The notes beneath the pieces were generated by a model. It searched no databases. It was not told where the DNA came from and saw nothing but the letters and a program-made list of their open reading frames with translations. Of a stretch of DNA of 64,000 bases, positions 1 through 11,178 are shown in pieces. Within the stretch, counting starts at the first letter, position 1. Each line of letters opens with the position of its first letter. The position numbers were made by a program, and so were the translations under genes. Where the stretch lies: contig NC_071397.1 in NCBI RefSeq assembly GCF_022682495.2, positions 26,675,427-26,739,426 of the forward strand. The letters run 5' to 3'. This DNA comes from Desmodus rotundus (taxonomy: Eukaryota; Chordata; Mammalia; Chiroptera; Phyllostomidae).

Positions 1-44
1 AAAATATTCTCACATCGCAATAGCATATCGTATTACAGTAGTTG

Positions 45-180
45 TGTTTTTCTCTATCCCTCATTTGCCTGTCAGCTCTTGGAAGGAAGAAAGTTTGCCT
101 TATTTATATTTGGTTTTCAATGCTTGACTCCTGCAAGATTGCTAGATTCTCAGTAAAAGTGTTAATGAGTAAATGAAGAT
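45..180 (+). repeat. L2 LINE 3' end, ancient
   Basis: The order of motifs (TGTCAGCTCTTGGAAGGAAG, then a 'TTTGGTTTTCAATGCTTGAC' block, then GTTAATGAGTAAATGAA) follows the familiar L2 3' end, in which a 'stop of growth / highest usage' block precedes a 'TTGAATGAATGAA' tail. It is diverged and short. Recognised by eye only. Confidence 0.45.
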
Positions 181-388
181 ATATGAAAAATCTTAACAAT
201 AATATACATCAAAATATGTAATTTCTAGTAGCAGGCAATGGGACATAATGAATGATTTGTGATTTGGAAAAGTTTTCCAGTGGAGATCACAATTCTTTTC
301 CTGTTTTTTAAGAGGTGATTAGAAATAAGAAAGAAAGTTATATTCAGAGGGAAAAGTATGCAAAATAATCAAAAGAAACACAAGTACT

Positions 389-606
389 GCCCTGGCTGAT
401 GTAGCTCAGTGGATTGAGTGCCAGCCTGTGAACCATGGGGTTGCCAGTTCAATTCCCAATCTAGGGCACATGACTGGGTTGTGGACCAGGTCCCCAATAA
501 TGGGTATATGAGAGGCAACCACACTCTGATGTTTCTCTCTCTTTCTCCCTCCCTTCCTCATCTAAAACAAACAAACAAACAAATAAATAAATCTTTTTTA
601 AAAAAG
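389..606 (+). mobile_element. VES-type tRNA-derived SINE, full length
   Basis: The element opens with GCCCTGGCTGATGTAGCTCA (tRNA A-box region). It continues through a B-box-like GGTTGCCAGTTCAATTCCC and a TTTCTCTCTCTTTCTCCCTC pyrimidine tract, and ends in (AAACA)/(AAATA) repeats. A 10-base target-site duplication, CACAAGTACT, sits at 379-388 and again at 607-616, so both boundaries are well fixed. It has no coding capacity; such elements are mobilised by L1 proteins. Confidence 0.93.
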
Positions 607-657
607 CACAAGTACTTTATACTTTAAAATGCTTCCCCCCCGCTTTTTTTGCCATTC

Positions 658-1025
658 TGTGATGGTTAATTTTTTGTGTCAACAACCTGCCTAGGCAAAA
701 ACACCCAGATATGTGGTTTATGTATCTTGGGTATTGCTATGAAGGCATTTTTTATATGAGATTAACATTTAAATCAGTAGACTGAGTAAAGAATATCATC
801 CTCCATAATTATTTTAGCCTCATCCAATCAGAGGAAAGCCTTAAGAAAAAGACTGAATGCTCCTGAAGAGGGAATGCTGCCAGCAGACTGCCTTTGAACT
901 TAAGCTGAAACATCACATCTTTCCTGGTCTCCAGCTTGCTGGCCTACATTCCAGATTTTGAATTTTCCAGTCCCCACAATTGCATTAGCTAATTCCTTGA
1001 TTAAAAAAAAAGAGAAATCTTTCAG
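658..1025 (+). repeat. Ancient ERVL-type LTR (MLT2-like), diverged
   Basis: The segment runs from GATGGTTAATTTTTTGTGTC through GAGATTAACATTTAAATCAG, CCTCATCCAATCAGAGGAAA and a CCAGCTTGCTGGCCTAC block to AGCTAATTCCTTGATTAAA. This is the order of conserved blocks I recall for MLT2/ERVL LTRs of mammals. It is followed at 1026-1066 by an imperfect (GATA/GATG)n run, common after this repeat. No internal retroviral sequence is attached. The subfamily is a guess. Confidence 0.55.
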
Positions 1026-1276
1026 TAGATAGATGGATATATAGATGGATGGATGATAGATATAAATACTGTGTTTATATTTAAGTATGGCTACTTAAAA
1101 CATGTTAGCTCTTTCTTTAGCCACAAAACTAGATTTGTAATTGCTTATACATAATTTTAGTTACAACATAAGAAGTTAAAGAAACATAATTTCATCTATG
1201 GACAGTGCAGAAAATGTGACAGATAAGAACTTAATGAGCTGAAAGTCATATAAAATATTGGGAAGAAAAACATTTA

Positions 1277-1308
<32 letters not shown>

Positions 1309-1857
1309 CAGTATTATTAATAGAGAGGAAGTGTGCCTAAAAACCTTTGGCAAAAAATAATATTTGAAATTTAAGTTGCTAATATAATTGGTTAAAGTCA
1401 GCATCTGGACCAAATATTAATATTACCTTGTTACTGTTACTTTAAGTGTAGTTCATCATAGGTCTGTAAAAGAGTAGTTTGATTTAAATGTTATAATCTA
1501 TTTCTTAGAGATTTTTTAGGGTAATGGGCTGTTATGAAATTTCCCATTCATTTCATTCAATTTCTAACTTACACAAATTATAAGAATCTCACTATGCAGT
1601 AATGAGGAATAATTTTGACACAGGAAAAACATCTAATAGTAAATTTAGAGCAATTAAAGTTGAGAATTATATGTGTGTCATGGTTTTGAAAACCAATTCA
1701 TAACTGATAAGATTATTTTTAGGAAAACATAAAAAGAAAATATCTTAGTACATAAAAACTAAAATGATAAACATGAAGATGTCTTGTCTCTGGGCAAAAG
1801 AGTTGAGTACACTTACAAGTGCTACTGTTTGTTGTTGTTTAATATTATATTCTATCA
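1026..1857. other. AT-rich stretch with two microsatellites
   Basis: Imperfect (AGAT/GGAT)n lies at about 1026-1066 and a clean (ATT)n run at about 1276-1308. The rest is plain AT-rich DNA in which I recognise no gene or repeat. Confidence 0.7.
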
Positions 1858-2054
1858 GCCCTGGCTGGTGTGGCTCAGTGGATTGAGCACTGAAGGGCTG
1901 ATGGTTCAATTCCCAGTCAGGGCACATGCCTGGGTTGCAGACCAGGTCCCCAGGAGGGGGTGTGTGAGAGGCAACGACATACTGATGTTTCTCTCCCTTT
2001 CTATCTACTTCTCTTCCCCTCTCTCTAAAAACAAATAAATAAAATGTTAAAAAA
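1858..2054 (+). mobile_element. VES-type SINE, full length, clean TSD
   Basis: The head is GCCCTGGCTGGTGTGGCTCA and the B-box-like block is GATGGTTCAATTCCCAGTCA. The tail is AAACAAATAAATAAAATGTT. A perfect 14-base duplication, ATTATATTCTATCA, is at 1844-1857 and 2055-2068. Its closeness to the canonical VES head and the perfect duplication suggest a fairly recent insertion. Confidence 0.95.
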
Positions 2055-2068
2055 ATTATATTCTATCA

Positions 2069-3400
2069 AAAGCTAACTTATCAAAAAACCTTGGAAAAAT
2101 AGAAAAAAATTCATGTTGGTTTTATACAATGACACAATTTCAATGTATTGCTATCATTAATATAATCTTTGATTTTTTTAAAGACATATCAGAAATATCT
2201 GTATTGCTCTGAAATTACATACTCGGTGAAGTAAGGACAGAGTGACGGCAGATCGCTGACTCTCAGTGATGGAAAGGTACAATGTAATCAACCTTTCACC
2301 AGGCAGTTGGCTTTTCTTTCCAGACAATGGTGCCACACTGAGTGTTTAGCTTACTGTTGGCTTCTGTTCTTGGCTGGCTGGGCATTCCGCAGCTGGATAA
2401 TCAGATCAACCTACCACGTACACTATAATACAGAAGAATCTGGCCTAATAGGATCTGACTGCCCAACTGGAATCGGTTACCGTGCCAAATGATAAACAAT
2501 ACCCATTGAAGCTAGTGAGCTGTCCTTCAAATTTTTGAATCAGTTACAAGTCTAAATACTGTTTCTACCATAGGCTGTATTACATAGATCAGAAAATTGA
2601 ACATGTGTGTGCAAATGGTTCCTCTCACCATTCGTTTTACCTAATAATTCACTTGGAGCTTTTTTTGAGCTTCTGGTCTCTGCAACCTGGCTCTGGTATT
2701 CCACAGTTCTTAATTTCCAAACAACAATGTTTCTATTAGGAAATGATAGTGATCTTATTTCAATGAGAGATGACAGCCATTCTAGGATATTGTGGGCTCC
2801 TCAAATCACTGTACTTCACTGGTCAAGAAATATAGAGTATTTACTAAGGAAAAAGATAATTGCTGCCACAAAATGCTTGCAAGGAAGTCAGTGTCTAGAC
2901 CTCAGGCAATTTTGGTGGACACCTCTCTGCAGATTCAGGTTGTACAATAAAGGTAACTGGAATACTAGAGCAATATAATAAAAGCAGAATCACTAATAAC
3001 TGAGATATTTTCTGAAGAAAGTTTTACAGCCAGATTATAAAAGAAAATAAAACAATGAACTGAGATACTGAAGACACAATTTAAATGATGTGGGCAGTGC
3101 AAAAAGGAAATGATATCCAGGACAACTCTGTATTCAATTTCAAATATGGGCACATATTTCCTTTTTCCTCTTCTCTTTCCTCTGCTACTTTGTATGAAGA
3201 GTAATGGTTAGATCATCAGGAGCCACATCAATATGTAGCTGTTTCACCTGGAAAAATTGGGGTTGGAATAAATGAAGACTGTTGGATCCTCACTGGCTAG
3301 AAGGTGAGAGACCCTATGTTTTTCTGAAGAAGAAGTATGAGGGTTTAAAGAAAGGAACAAAAGAGAATGCATAAAAAGTATAAACAGAGATGGACGATAC
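2069..3400. other. Unassigned old sequence, no gene recognised
   Basis: The part at 2220-2980 is less AT-rich than its surroundings and holds a 123-codon open frame (2607-2978, + strand) whose translation matches nothing I know. It has the look of a very old, decayed LTR or ERV-internal segment, but I cannot name it. A polyadenylation-like AATAAA is at about 2947. Confidence 0.4.
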
Positions 3401-3419
3401 CATTCCTAGACCGCTGTGC

Positions 3420-3890
3420 CCCAAGATTTTTTTTCTTTGCCATTCCTCTGCTCTAATCTTTATCACAGAGGGCCTGACTAAAAGAGAGATATAGCCCAGA
3501 TATCCTTGTCAGCTGACTTCCAGTTAGATTTTACCTATAGGAAGAACCATTGGAAGATTGGAGGGCGGCATGTGCCCCTCTATACATGGGCAGCATCTCT
3601 GGCAATGGCTGAATCTCCCACATGCAAAGCAGCTAATTTTGTGGTTACCTCTTGGGAAGTACAGTCTTTGGGCTCTGATTATAATAGCTCCTCCCTTTGG
3701 CCCTTCTTCCTAGTGGTGGAGGTGATTACATATTACTGATTATTTCTCACTTGCCCTACTGTTCCCTGTTCAGATTATAAGCTGTTGCACTATCTGGGTG
3801 AGCAAACTGCCTGTATTTAAATCTATCATTTTAGCTATTCAATGAGTTTTTATTTCTGGATTAGACACTATCTACATGGTACCCAATATA
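3420..3890 (+). repeat. Possible ancient LTR-like repeat
   Basis: Blocks such as AGCTGACTTCCAGTTAGATT, TAGGAAGAACCATTGGAAGA and, near the end, TTCAATGAGTTTTTATTTCTGG resemble a common old mammalian LTR-like repeat whose name I cannot supply with confidence. No coding content is credible here. Confidence 0.3.
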
Positions 3891-5030
3891 CCACCTAGGG
3901 CCACTGTAAACATTTTGAGTGTGCATGATCTTTAAAAAATAATGCATATTTATACTGAGATATTCTGTACATCCAAAATATACACAAACATAGATGTAAG
4001 ATTGCTTTAGAATAATGGATTTAATGTATTGTTTCCATTTTCATAGTTTTCCATGATACAATGTTCCGAGTCAGGCAGGTCTTTAAGTATAGTTTAAAAC
4101 AAACCATTTACATGTCTCCAAGAAACTGCCTTCTGAAATCTAAGGTGGATTTTCTAAAGCTGGAATCCTATGACTTGTCAGGCAAATAATTTGTGATCTG
4201 GAACTGGCCTTACCTCAAAACAGATAAAATCTGAGTCTCTCTGGCCTTTCTTCCCTTCTGTCACTTCTGTGGACCTCAATAAAGTATATATCAACATGCA
4301 GTTGAATCTGAGTTGGAAAGGACTTCTTTAGAGAGCTATTGAAACACTGGGTGTAATATATAACACACTTCTTCTGAGAAATATTGGACCTCTGCTGTAT
4401 AGTACAGGAAAGACATAATAATTGAACACTATATTTGTTAGTGACTTAACATATACCTAGGAGAATAAACCTTGTTTATTTCATTTGAAGGTGTTTGTAT
4501 TATAATCATTTGCAAATAGGACCTTTTTTTTTAATGTCCTTTTCCAAATTCTGAAGACATGCTCTTTTTTAAGGACAAGAAAATGTTATTTGGGGTTTTT
4601 TTAGTGTATGATGATATAAAATTGTTCTTGATGCTATTTTTACATGACTCTAGCCTCATACTGATGGAAGGCATAGCTAAAATGTGTATTGAGAAAGCTG
4701 TCTTTAAACTCCAGGCCGTATCAAAGCCCGTGATAATCAGTAGCCATAAATAGATTCCTAAAGTGCTATTACATCTCTTGAAATAACAAATAACCACCAA
4801 TTTTACTCAAAGCTGAATTACACAATGATTTTGCTGATTTTGTTCATTTCAGTCAGTCTTTAAGATACATGGCATTCCTCAAGCTTCACTCTCAGAGCTT
4901 TGAAATAAAGTAAAACAACATCATTTTGCTTATTTTAATTAACAATGCCATCACTTCCCAAATTGTCATAACAAGGATAAACATGAAAGGATGACATATT
5001 TAAAAGCTATTAGACATTTATTCTTGATTT
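3891..5030. other. AT-rich intergenic DNA, nothing recognised
   Basis: Overlapping short frames on both strands at 4531-4800 are open by chance. I see no repeat family, RNA gene or splice structure that I can support. Confidence 0.6.
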
Positions 5031-5235
5031 CCTTTTATTTTTAAATTTAATCTTTATTGAATTTTTTTCCCTGTCCCTTTTAGTCCCCTTACACCCCCTC
5101 CCCCAGCACTCACCACACTGTGGTCCTTATGCATGAGTCCTTTTTCCTTTTTGTGCTCCATCCTGACTTCTGCTTTAGAACTCCGTATTCTTTGTCGTAT
5201 TGGTCACAGCACTTTCAAAACAGCTTCCACTAGAG
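5030..5235 (-). mobile_element. L1 3' UTR fragment, antisense
   Basis: TTTAATCTTTATTGAATTTT followed by a C-rich run (about 5072-5108), then CACTCACCACACTGTGGTCC and TTATGCATGAGTCCTTTTT, is the antisense layout of bat L1 3' untranslated regions: poly(A)-proximal T tract, then the complement of the G-rich tract, then the complement of a 'catgggtcat'-like block. ORF2 is not reached. Confidence 0.5.
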
Positions 5236-6355
5236 TTGGCCCTTTCTAGTCATATGAATATACTATTGTGTACTAAATTCCCTGCTCTTTTCACCAATGT
5301 GGTTGATCATATATATTTTACACTGACTTCATCATTGCAGAAGGATACCAAAAATGTCTTAAGATGTCATTAAACCCCATTTACTCTAGCAATATACACA
5401 TGTAAAAATTTGTGCAAATAAGTAGGTACTTAGTAATACAACTCATTCAAAATATGTGCCATAAAATCTGTTTTGGTATTTGTTAACACAATTTAGAACT
5501 GAGATGTACCTAAAAAACTATAAGAGCATTTATAAATTACAACTTATTTCCATAGGATAAATTTTACCCAATTCTATTTGAATGTTGGAGTTATGGCATC
5601 ATCAAATCAAAAACTAGTGTCTTCATTGCCAGGATTCAACAGAGGATAAGAAGCCTGGATGTGAGGACTGAAAACTTTGCAGAGGGTAATATCGTAAGAA
5701 TTGTGCTGATATTGTGCTTCCTTCAGATCTTGGTTTCTGTTACCTGAGTGGGACTTCCATGCATCTCCTATTCTTGTTCAAACATTCTGATATCAGAGAA
5801 CAGAAAAATAAGTCTGTTAAAATAAGATATACTGTCAATATAAACCTAAAAATTTAAAGGTAGGACAGATAAATTATTATTGAGACATTTTTTCTCAAAA
5901 GCAATTTTATAAATTTATGGGAAAAATTCAAAATTTACATATTTAAAGTTAAAACAATTTGTGATTTTTCTTCTCTAAATTAACAAATTGTCACTTGTAT
6001 GCATCATTAGTATATTCATTGCTAATTTATGCCTAAATAATAATAAATAATGATTTCTTAAGAAAATTAATTTAACATAAATTATGAAGTTAATATGTCT
6101 CAAGAGTCATTAAAATAAATACTTCATTAGTGTGCTAAAATAAAATAATAAGGTAAGTAGAAACATAATCACTATATTTTTTAAGTGAATAAAAAATGAA
6201 TTTTTGTTAAGGTGATTTGAAAGAAAAATATACTGAGGGTAAGACTTGATTTTATGCTATAGAAAATACTATATCTTAGGTAGTTTTCCATCAGATTTTC
6301 AAAAATGAGGAAAACAAGGTTACTTTGAAAACCACAAATGTTTATATTGTGTGAA
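5236..6355. other. AT-rich intergenic DNA, nothing recognised
   Basis: Very AT-rich, particularly 5860-6180, with no gene or assignable repeat. Confidence 0.6.
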
Positions 6356-6402
6356 TGTGTGTGTGTATATATATATATATATACACACACACATATATAT
6401 AA
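6356..6402. repeat. Self-complementary (TG)n(TA)n(CA)n tract
   Basis: A TG run (6356-6366) passes into a TA run (about 6367-6383), then a CA run (about 6384-6393) and more TA. The TG and CA arms are reverse complements around the TA core, so the block of nearly 40 bases can fold on itself. It abuts the inverted SINE at 6405. Confidence 0.85.
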
Positions 6403-6404
6403 TA

Positions 6405-6593
6405 TTAGATTTTATTTATGTATTTTTAGAGGAGAGAAGGGAAAGAGAGAGGGAGAGGTAGGGGTTGCCTCTTGCATAGCACCTACTAGGAACCTAGCCT
6501 GCAACACAAGCATGTTCCTTGACTGAGAATGTAACAGATGACCCTTTGGTTTGCAGGGCAGAGCTTAAACCACTGAGCCACACCAGCCAGTGC
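6405..6593 (-). mobile_element. VES-type SINE, inverted, diverged
   Basis: The right end, GAGCCACACCAGCCAGTGC, is the reverse complement of the VES head. AGAGAGAGGGAGAGG is the complement of its pyrimidine tract, and the T-rich left end is the tail. The B-box region is diverged. The alternating purine-pyrimidine tract at 6356-6402 lies directly on the tail side. Confidence 0.85.
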
Positions 6594-6729
6594 TGCATTT
6601 GTATATTAAATTGTGACAGATTTTGCATGTATCATAATTAGGTATTATTTACAAAAAAAATCTCATTTAAGGGCTATCTAGTAGTGAAAAATAGTCAAAT
6701 GTTTATTTTGTAGTTTTTTTTTTAATGTG

Positions 6730-7075
6730 GAGGGAACCAGACAATAAAACAATAAAAATATAAATGTGCCCTGTAAATCACATGTGCTATCGATGAAATG
6801 AAACAGGCTGAGGGGAATAAAGATTTCGGGAGTTTGTCAGGAAGGGGATTTGCTACGTTAAGGCAGAGAAAGGCTCTCTCAGAAGGTGGTATGAGCAGGA
6901 AGCTGAAGTAAGTGAGGAAACGAACAGAAGATATACAAGATAAGAATGTTTTGATCAGAGAAGGTAACAAATTCCAAAGTCCTGAACTTTAAGAATATTT
7001 GGAAATGGCAGTAAACAGCTGGAGTCCAGAACGAGACTATCAGAATAAATGAAGAGAAAGATATTGGTGACTTGG
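6730..7075 (+). repeat. L2 LINE fragment, ancient
   Basis: The succession TAAGGCAGAGAAAGGCTCTC, TCAGAAGGTGGTATGAGCAG, GAAGCTGAAGTAAGTGAGGA and ACAAATTCCAAAGTCCTGAA follows the well-known L2 segment that reads roughly 'gaaggcctctctgaggaggtgacatttgagctgag'. It is diverged and has no open frame. Confidence 0.55.
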
Positions 7076-7310
7076 ACGTTAATCACCGTGATCCTGCCTT
7101 AAAGTTGCCCTTTAAGGAAGTCTCGGGGTCCGATACTGGGTAAGGATTTCTGAGGACTCGAGCCACCTTTGCATTTGGAGAGGCACCCGAGGAGAAGCCA
7201 AACGAGGTGGTGAACAAGATGGTAGTGAACACACTGAGTCTGTGTTGATTTTTGTTTTGTTTTTTATATTTCACAATACATATCTTCACTGAGAGCAGGA
7301 ATCATATCAA
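7076..7310. other. CpG-bearing unassigned patch
   Basis: Unlike its flanks, this patch keeps several CpGs within 140 bases (TCTCGGGGTCCGATACTGGG, GGACTCGAGCCACC, CACCCGAGGAGAAGCCAAAC). A 68-codon antisense frame (7083-7289) is open. I recognise neither a protein nor a repeat. It could be a fragment of a younger repeat or a small regulatory element. Confidence 0.3.
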
Positions 7311-7919
7311 ATTGATACTCATTGATCCCAAAATACTGAAACATTATTTTTGAGTGTTTTGAAGATAATTTTTATAATTCAGTAATATTTTAATAAATAA
7401 ATCTGATGGTAAGAAAATATGATTTAAAATTAATTTTAAAAGGATAAAAAAGGAAGGAAGCATATAATCTTAAATTGAGAAGAGAAATATAAACTCAATG
7501 CCATATCATTAATAGTAGCATATTTATTTTATGTATATTTAGAATTACATATATATTATAAAATCTATTATAAAATGGCCATATTTACAATATCAAACAG
7601 ATCTGGTTAATTGACAGATTTTTATTTCATAATAAATATAGAAAATCAATCAGTAAATACAAAATAATTTTAATATTTTTGTTAATTACTCTGTAATAGG
7701 ACTAAACTTTGGATTAATAATGCACGTTTAAAATAAACATGATAATTTATAGATGAACATTTTGTTTTCTTTGAGCTATTTTTTCAGATAATCTGGAAAC
7801 TAAAAACAACTAAATCAATTAAATCACTAGAATCACTAAAACACTAAAATCCACTAAAAGTAAATTACTTTGGAAATTTACCCCTTATAAGATGAATTGG
7901 CAAATATGTTCTCCTATAC
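7311..7919. other. AT-rich intergenic DNA, nothing recognised
   Basis: Extremely AT-rich. No gene, RNA or nameable repeat seen. Confidence 0.6.
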
Positions 7920-8345
7920 AATGGGTTCCCTTTTCATTTTGTCGATGGCTTCCTTTACTGTGTAAAAGCTTTTAAGATTGATGTCATTCCATCTACTTAA
8001 TTTTTCCTTTGTTTACCTTGCTCTAAGAGATATGTTGGCAAAAATATTGCTATGAGAGATGTCTGAGATTTTACTGTCTGTGATTTCTTTTAGGATTTTT
8101 ATGGTTTAACAACTTATATTTAATTCTTGTCCATTTTGAACTTGTTCTTGTGTATGGTGTCAGTTGGTGGTGTAGTTTCACTTTTTTGCATGTTCCTGTC
8201 CAATTTTCCCAACACCATTTATTGAAGAGACTGTCCCTACTCCAATATATGTCCCTTCTTTGTCAAACATTAATTGATTATAAAGACATGGGTTTATTTC
8301 TGGGCTCTCTGTTCCATTGATCTGTATGCCTGTCAACAATAAAAA
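7920..8345 (-). mobile_element. L1 ORF2 3' region, antisense fragment
   Basis: Antisense L1 landmarks occur in the right order: GATGGCTTCCTTTACTGTGT, AAGCTTTTAAGATTGATGTC, CCAACACCATTTATTGAAGA, and GGGTTTATTTCTGGGCTCTC followed by GTTCCATTGATCTGTATGCC. These are the complement of the region of ORF2 downstream of the reverse transcriptase. The reading frame is broken by many stops, so the piece is dead. It is truncated at both ends, and the flanks share no obvious duplication. Confidence 0.8.
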
Positions 8346-8469
8346 ATAAAGTTAACAAACAAGAAATAAAAATGAATTACTTGTGTATATGTACAAACAC
8401 ACATACAAACATGTACAAACACACACAGTGTGCTTCATATTGGGATGTGCCTCAGTAAGGGATGACGGA

Positions 8470-8660
8470 AAGAATGCAGACTTTGTGGTTAGGCCTATGC
8501 TTGAATCCTGTCTCCAGCAGTGAAATTTATACATTTTCTGAGAATTTGCTTAATTTGCATCTTATTTGAAAAATGGAATGTTAAATATGTATGATATTTC
8601 CTGTTGTGTAAAGTTGATGCAATTATTAATGTTAACACATATGAAATTGTAAGCATATAT
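8470..8660 (-). repeat. MIR-like ancient SINE, inverted
   Basis: GCTTGAATCCTGTCTCCAGC, then TTTCTGAGAATTTGC, then TTGAAAAATGGAATGTTAAA match the inverted MIR order ('attcgaatcc...', 'ctcagtttcctcatctgtaaaatgggaataat'). Divergence is high. Confidence 0.45.
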
Positions 8661-9530
8661 CAGGTATATCTTTTTATATTATATCATTATATTAATTGTG
8701 TACTTTTTATGTTATAGGAAGTCACCTATAATCCAAACCATTAGAGCAAAACCATTAGAGCAAATTTATCATCTGTGAATCTTATGTCAATAATTTCTGT
8801 TATGTTCTTGCCAGATGTATAGAAGATAACTTAAAGGACTTCTTTATTTCCTTATTATTATTAAAGGATAAAGAATGGAGCATTTTCTTTAACTCCATTC
8901 TTGACTCACTTCTTTAGTATTGTGGTGTCAGAAATTATTCAATAAATGATAAATGAACAAATGGATTTATGAATTCAAATGGCAATAAACAAATCTTGGT
9001 AACTCTACCTAATAATATGTCAAATATCCCTGAGGCAACATTACTGCTTAACTTATTCAGCATGTATCACTGTCAACTAAAAATTACAATAATTCTTTTT
9101 TTTCTATTCTACTTGGTGGGAAGTGGCTAGCATTATAAAAAACACATTAAAGCACCATTCTTATTGTTCCAAATCATTTTACTTGTTTGATTTTAAATAT
9201 GCCCAGGTCAAAAGGAGCAACAATGCGATTGTGCTTTAGAAACAAACATATGAAGATTTTTTATGAGTTATTGCTAACTTGCAAAGCATAACAAGGTATT
9301 AATAACTATTTGGATTCACATAACATTTTTTTCTAACGTTGTCCTTTACATATTATTGAAGTTATTTGCATATTTAAAATATTTTAAACTGATGATAAAC
9401 TATATAAGATCACCTTTAATTCAGAGAGCAAAATAACAGCATATCAGTTATTTGATTTTTAAAATCAATAGCAATTTTAAAGATCGTTTTCAGTTCTGTA
9501 AGACTCTCTGATACTCTCATTTTTTTTCTC
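8661..9530. other. AT-rich DNA with a possible L2 tail
   Basis: TTCAATAAATGATAAATGAA at about 8939-8960 resembles an L2 3' tail. The remainder is featureless AT-rich sequence. Confidence 0.4.

Positions 9531-9535
<5 letters not shown>

Positions 9536-9561
<26 letters not shown>
9536..9561. repeat. (CA)n microsatellite
   Basis: About 13 uninterrupted CA units; read on the complement it gives a (TG)n run. Confidence 0.9.
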
Positions 9562-9739
9562 TATTTTGGTCACTAAGTTCAGAACTACAATTGAGAGACA
9601 TTGTCCTCTGAGGTAAGGAGGGGTCTGTAGTAATGTGAAAGTTGGGATATATGCGTAGAGAGAACTTTGCTTAATTTCTAGTCCATCGTGGTGGTTTAGA
9701 TGTGTGTTTAGAAATTTCAGAGTTCACAATCATTCAAAA

Positions 9740-9905
9740 TCAGGAACCATTATTTATTACTAATTACCCCCTGTTATATAATCAATTACAATAAATTCCT
9801 TAAAGGTAAGTGATTTATGTTATTCACCTTTGCGTGTCCTTTTACTTAGGACTGTACCTTTTTTAAGTAGCATATTCTCAATTAGTGACTATTGAATAAA
9901 CACAC
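9740..9905 (+). repeat. L2 3' end, ancient
   Basis: TAAATTCCTTAAAGGTAAGT, TTATTCACCTTTGCGTGTCC and GTGACTATTGAATAAACACA follow the L2 3' end pattern ('ctccttgagggcagggac ... ttcatctttgtatcccc ... ttgttgaatgaa'). Confidence 0.5.
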
Positions 9906-10189
9906 ATAATAGTGCTCCTAGAAAACGAGGCTATTTTCTGTACTCGTCTTTCAGCTCGCACTTCCTGCGCCTTTACGTACAATTATCTGCCTCATGCTCA
10001 CCATCAACACCACCGATGTATTTATTAAACTAGTGAGCACATGTGGAAATGAGCATGTAATAAAACTTTTGTTATCAACTTTCTCTCAGTATGCCTTCCT
10101 TTGTAGTGTACATTCCAATTATCAGCAAATGAAGGGATGAAAACACATTGTTCTGTTTCAGGTAGTGTGTCCCTATTAAACAGAGGCAG

Positions 10190-10442
10190 AGGATGATTTG
10201 ACAAAGAAGAGGAGAGTCATAGTGACGGAGAGTGCCAAGAAATAGAGGTAGGCACCAGAAGCTGGCAGCAGAGAATGGACTCTCCTCTAGAACTTCTAGT
10301 GGAATTTTGGCCTCCTAACAGCTTGATTTCATTCTGATGAAAGTTATTTTGGACTTCTACCCTCCAAAATTGTTAGTGAACACCATTCTGTTGTTTTAGG
10401 AAACCAAGTCTGTGGTAATTTGTTACACCAGTCACAGGAAAC
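10190..10442 (+). repeat. Ancient MaLR-type LTR (MLT1-like), 3' part
   Basis: TTTTGGACTTCTACCCTCCA, AAAATTGTTAGTGAACACCA, TTCTGTTGTTTTAGGAAACC, TCTGTGGTAATTTGTTACAC and CACAGGAAACTATAC match the 3' part of MLT1/MST-type LTRs. It is followed immediately by retrovirus-like internal sequence. Confidence 0.55.
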
Positions 10443-11178
10443 TATACCCACCCCTGTACCAGCTCATACCTAATGCCATACCAAAGGTGCTGGACAACAA
10501 GCTGAAGGAGAAAAGTCTGGAGTTTGGTGCATGGATAGATCTGTAAGATAAGAATGGACCATGGCTTCACTGTGGTCATATTCAAGGGTGGCTTTAAAGG
10601 ACAGTAAAGAAAAGAATTTTTCCTAGCTGCAAGTAGGAACTTTGTAATACACATTGGGTGAAAAAAAAAAGTAGCCTGAAGGGGAAAAAATACATATTGA
10701 TTCCTAAGCAATGGCCCATGCTGTAACCATCTGATCGGGGTTTGAGTAGAAAATAAATAATCTGAAGGCTGAAGACACAAAGGTCTGAGAGTTACATCAA
10801 TGGATGTGTAGGAATAAGCATGAAGCGTAAAGATTTATGTCTCACCAGAAAGTTTCTATCATGAATAGACACTGAACAACCTAATAGACTAAATGATAGC
10901 AGCTCAAGTATCCACTTCTGAATGACTGTAATGGGCCCAAAAACAGAGTAGTAAAGGTGGAAAATAGAGGCTACATATGGACGCAAGAGCACCGACTCTC
11001 ACTTACCTGTGGTGGTCTTTTTATTGCTCCTTCTGAAGGTCCAGCCTACAAGCAAAGGGGACCAACACTGAGCATCCAGTGCGGCAGAAGCCACTGGAGG
11101 ATGTCAGTTTTATCGGGACCTCCCTTCCTAGGCTCCCTTTCCTGCCTGCGGAGCCACAAACAACACGATGAAGCATAG
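10443..11178 (+). pseudogene. ERVL/MaLR-like internal (pol-like) relic
   Basis: This is a decayed retroviral internal segment with no usable frame. Blocks reminiscent of the RNase H-integrase part of mammalian ERVL pol are GCATGGATAGATCTGTAAGA, GTAATGGGCCCAAAAACAGA, GGAAAATAGAGGCTACATAT and AAGGGGACCAACACTGAGC. The order and + orientation agree with the LTR-like segment just upstream. Open frames here (112 codons at 10442-10780 and 66 codons at 10792-10992, both minus; 73 codons at 10957-11178, plus) are accidental, because the sense frame is stopped many times. This is recognition by eye of a very old element. It could instead be another class III-related internal sequence. Confidence 0.45.

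Noticed and set aside
389..470. tRNA-like A and B boxes, possible tRNA gene
   Set aside because: They are the head of a tRNA-derived SINE with tail and target duplication; no cloverleaf with an acceptor stem is formed.
1276..1308. Repeat array considered as CRISPR-like
   Set aside because: A simple (ATT)n microsatellite with no spacers; the genome is mammalian.
1745..2038. Opposed frames of 60 and 84 codons
   Set aside because: Both cross a VES SINE; the RAHAWVADQVP-type string is simply the translated SINE body and recurs wherever a copy lies.
2607..2978. 123-codon frame on +
   Set aside because: No recognisable protein, no splice context, and the DNA looks like decayed repeat. Kept only as unassigned sequence.
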